Positions 60,954 through 64,000 of a DNA stretch of 64,000 nt are shown piece by piece; position 1 is the stretch's first letter; every line of letters begins with the position of its first letter. The stretch is taken from the NCBI GenBank assembly GCA_030544235.1, contig CM060466.1:20167575-20231574 (forward strand), written 5' to 3'. Position numbers and translations under genes: made by a program. The notes beneath the pieces are model-generated. The model saw nothing but the letters and a program-made list of their open reading frames with translations, ran no database searches and was not told the origin of the DNA. The stretch is from Lepturacanthus savala (taxonomy: Eukaryota; Chordata; Actinopteri; Scombriformes; Trichiuridae).

Positions 60954-63500
60954 TGCATTAAATACCCTCACAGATGTACTGGAAATTGTCAAACATCCCA
61001 TATAGCAAAAAGGGAATTCCTCATGTCTGAGGGTTTATTTATTAAGGATAAAAGGGAGAAAAAGAGAAAAGAAGGTCTCGGATAGATAAAAACACACATA
61101 TTTCATTTGTGGTTTTGATGGTTTTATGTGGTTTTAATTACATTGCGGTATGAAGGCAGGAGTGATGTGAAACACAGGCAGTGAACAGGAACCTGAAACT
61201 TTTGGAACATAGGGAATACACAGTGTCTGCATCCATCGCCCGTTCAGTGGCTCTCTGAGTGTAAAGCAGCTGGCAGGGCACAGGGTCAGAGAGTTGGTGA
61301 AGCACAAACACGAGATGAGATAATGAATGTGCTGAACAAAAGGGAGCAGCTAGGGAATCGAGAATGGAGAGGAGGATGGCTAAAAAAAAGAGAAAATGAA
61401 GAGTGATTTGAGCGAGCTGAAGGCCTGGGTGCTCCATTCAGATTGTTTTTTTAATGAAGAATCTCATTGCTTCTTAATCTCACACTAACACACACAAAGG
61501 ACACAAAAAAAGCTCTGAAGGTTTTCCATTGTCTAAAAAATATGCAATATCTAGAATTACACCTCAAAGGAAAACTTTTTTCAACACCTTTATGTATGAA
61601 AGGCAGCTTGTAAGAGTTTGTAGTTTGCTTTTTTCATATCAATGGTTACAGCTTGGATTCATAGCAAAAAAAAAAGAAGAAAGAAAAGCACTTCAAAAAA
61701 ACAGTCCTGCAGAATAATCCACCTCTCCGCTTTTGATCTGAAGTCCACAATTGAATATATTATTTTAGCATTCACTCAAAGTTTCCATAACAGTGCACAC
61801 TGCAGATTACACAACTGCAGTATTGTTCCAGGCACCCGGAAGCTAACCAGCACTAACTAGACTTAAACTGGCTTTGACAACATAAATAGATTGAGGTGGT
61901 TTGGTACAGTTATTCCTAACCTTAGGCTGCTGCTCCTTCAAAGACTCAAAAATAACAGATCTGAGAGCAGTGAGATGTTTGATGAGGAGGGATATTAGCT
62001 TTTATATTAGCCTGCTAGTTACGTGACAACTAGTTTCCGTGATGGAACTGGTTTTAAATGTAGTGCAAAGTGTGACTCTGCAGTTATACTTAATGCACCA
62101 TATTAACATTATAATGAGGCTAAAATAATGAGGCCTAAAAAAAGAACTATTCTTTCAAATAACATTACAGAAGCCACATTTGACTCGTTACCTGTTTTAC
62201 CTCTTAATGCAGCTGGATTTACAAGAACATGCGAGAGTCCGTCTGGTCAGGCTACAGCCATCAATGTCTTATTATAAAGTATAATAAAACTGGATACCAG
62301 ACTGAAAAATGGCCACCATTCATTTCAGTAGAAGTCGCTCACCTGGCGCATACGCGGAAAAAGTTCCCTGGCTTTTTCAGTGGTTTATTTCCATGTTATG
62401 TTAGAGACTGATCAGTAGAGTCACCTCCCATGATGCTCTGGGGCCTCCCATCATGCCACGGGGCAATGAGAATGTGTCAATTTCGAACAAAACTCACATT
62501 TGAGTGCTGACAACATTAAAAACTGTTCAAAGAAAAATAAGTAAATTAAAAAAATAAGTTGATAAATAAAAAAAAACAAAAAACATCCTGGCTCCTGAGA
62601 CACAATACGACTGCGCTACGTCACACAGCTGTGATGTCATGTTGGGAATAGAGAATTTTCCAGAGCTTTTCTGGCCATTAGAAAGGTTTTTGATGGATAA
62701 AAAGTCCATGATTTAAAAATATAGAATACAAAGATCAGCGTTATAGTTGGGGGTGTCCTGTCAACTGTTTTAGCGGCTTCTCTTTTACTATCGCAGTCTA
62801 TGGGAAAAATGCTTTTTGGGTCACATGGGATTTTTTTGTTGCAGTACCATGAGTGGCCACTGGGAAAAATAGGCAGTGCCCTATCCAGGTTTATAATACA
62901 TCCATGATCACGTCTCACTCAGCCCATGATAGGCAACGATGGACAGATTCATCCAATCACCTGCCATGTATTCCTTTAAAGTGCTGCCTTTTTTTCCAAA
63001 ATGTTTCCAGTGACGATTTCTCATATGGTTCAATGTAACAAACTTTCTAGCTTTGAATTCCTTATACGTGCCACTTTTGAGTCTTATTCTCTTTTGCACA
63101 CAGCTCACATAGACTCGTGCCTCTAGTGCTGTGATGCTCCAGGTTAGTTACCTGTTTAGTCCTGCAGACAGAACCTATAGATCAACAGCTGAGTGCAGCT
63201 ACTCCATGCTGCAGGAGCAGTTTCAGAAGTTTTTTTTAAATAATTTTTATGTAACTCTGGGCCTTCATTATTATTCCTTGGCTGTGTGAATCTGTGCTAA
63301 AAGCAGCTGTTTATCCTCCACAAAAGCAGAACAAACTTTTCAAAGGCACCTTTCAAGCGAACTCAAAAGAGATATTTTGTCTGAAGTGCTTTTTTTTAAA
63401 CACACACTCACAGGCACAAATTCACAAACTCTCACAACATAAAAATGCTTCCTGGTCCTCATGGGATTTTTTTTTTAACTTTTCAAAGAAGAGAACGACT
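60954..63500. other. Intergenic, no gene seen
   Basis: AT-rich DNA with only short open frames of no recognised family. Confidence 0.4.
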
Positions 63501-63519
63501 TTAATCAATATCACATTTT

Positions 63520-64000
63520 AAGCAGAATCCCCTGACATCGTGACTGACGCCACGTTAGCCACAAAGCTCCATCCCAGACTGCGACCTGGGACACATCCCC
63601 CCTCCTCTCCTCTCCCCCCTCCCGCCCCTCCCCCCCCGACCACTCCGTGGTCCTCTCCTCTAGATGTGGTCCGCCAGCAATCCCTCGCTCTGGCGAGAAG
63701 AAAGGGTGAAATCATCTTTGTTGTTTGCTCTCCTTCAGCTATCAACCAGCCTGAGCAGTTTCTTTTCTTCCTAAGGAGCGACCACATTTAAGCAGCAGTT
63801 GAACAGTCTCTTCATATAAAAGTGGGGATGAAAGGGACTCTGGGAGCCCATGAAATGTTTTTTTCCCCTGTTTGTGTTTGCACGCGTGGAGCCGGGAGAG
63901 TGAGAGGAAACAAGGGGAAAAGTCCCAACTTGAGGCTTGGAAAATTGTGACCTTGCACTCTGGAACGTATCGGCAACGGGATGAGAAAAGAGGGGTAAAA
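63520..64000 (+). promoter_or_regulatory. GC-rich edge, possible upstream end of another gene
   Basis: Composition changes to GC-rich with a strong C/T tract (63595..63665) and CpG-containing words (GCACGCGTGGAGCCGGG). This is unlike the preceding 10 kb. No coding exon is visible before the window ends. Confidence 0.25.

Overview
The window looks like nuclear DNA of a ray-finned (teleost) fish. It is AT-rich, almost gene-free and full of long CA/GT microsatellites. It carries transposon families typical of teleosts: L2-like LINEs, a tRNA-derived SINE with a short tandem tail, Tc1/mariner, hAT, TTAA-flanked MITEs, and a P-element/THAP9-like DNA transposon. No bacterial, organellar or viral gene set is visible.

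Only one host protein-coding gene can be supported. It is a class A (rhodopsin-family) peptide-type GPCR on the minus strand. Two coding exons (20496..21383 and 18171..19158) flank a 1,337-bp GT-AG phase-2 intron. Exon 1 holds a long Ser/Pro-rich N-terminus and TM1-TM4. Exon 2 holds TM5-TM7 and a cytoplasmic tail of about 200 residues. The reading frame is broken by one base at a run of four C (coding strand) just after TM3. Removing one base restores TM4, the conserved ECL2 cysteine and the splice phase. The receptor has NRY in place of DRY and SWLP in place of CWLP. I cannot name the orthologue with confidence.

Layout: 1-4.8 kb holds intergenic DNA and an L2-like LINE split by a hAT-type MITE and a Tc1-like end. 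4.8-18 kb is intergenic, with TTAA MITEs, CA repeats, a Tc1 relic, an L2 relic and SINE copies. 18.1-22.9 kb is the GPCR and its probable 5' region. 23-44 kb is intergenic, with a textbook foldback MITE (27303..27646), hAT relics, an L2 relic interrupted by a SINE (35.9-37.1 kb) and a second LINE reverse-transcriptase relic (39.3-40.3 kb). 44668..47177 is a complete-ended but internally deleted P-superfamily transposon with an 8-bp target duplication, THAP and transposase exons, and a nested SINE. 47-64 kb is intergenic, with a dead Tc1 element, a possible piggyBac relic and several microsatellites. The last ~500 bases are GC-rich and could be the upstream end of another gene.

The most interesting signals are the P-element-like transposon, the GPCR frameshift, a set of near-perfect short-loop hairpins (at least one demonstrably a template-switch scar inside a LINE), and SINE copies whose target duplications are still readable.
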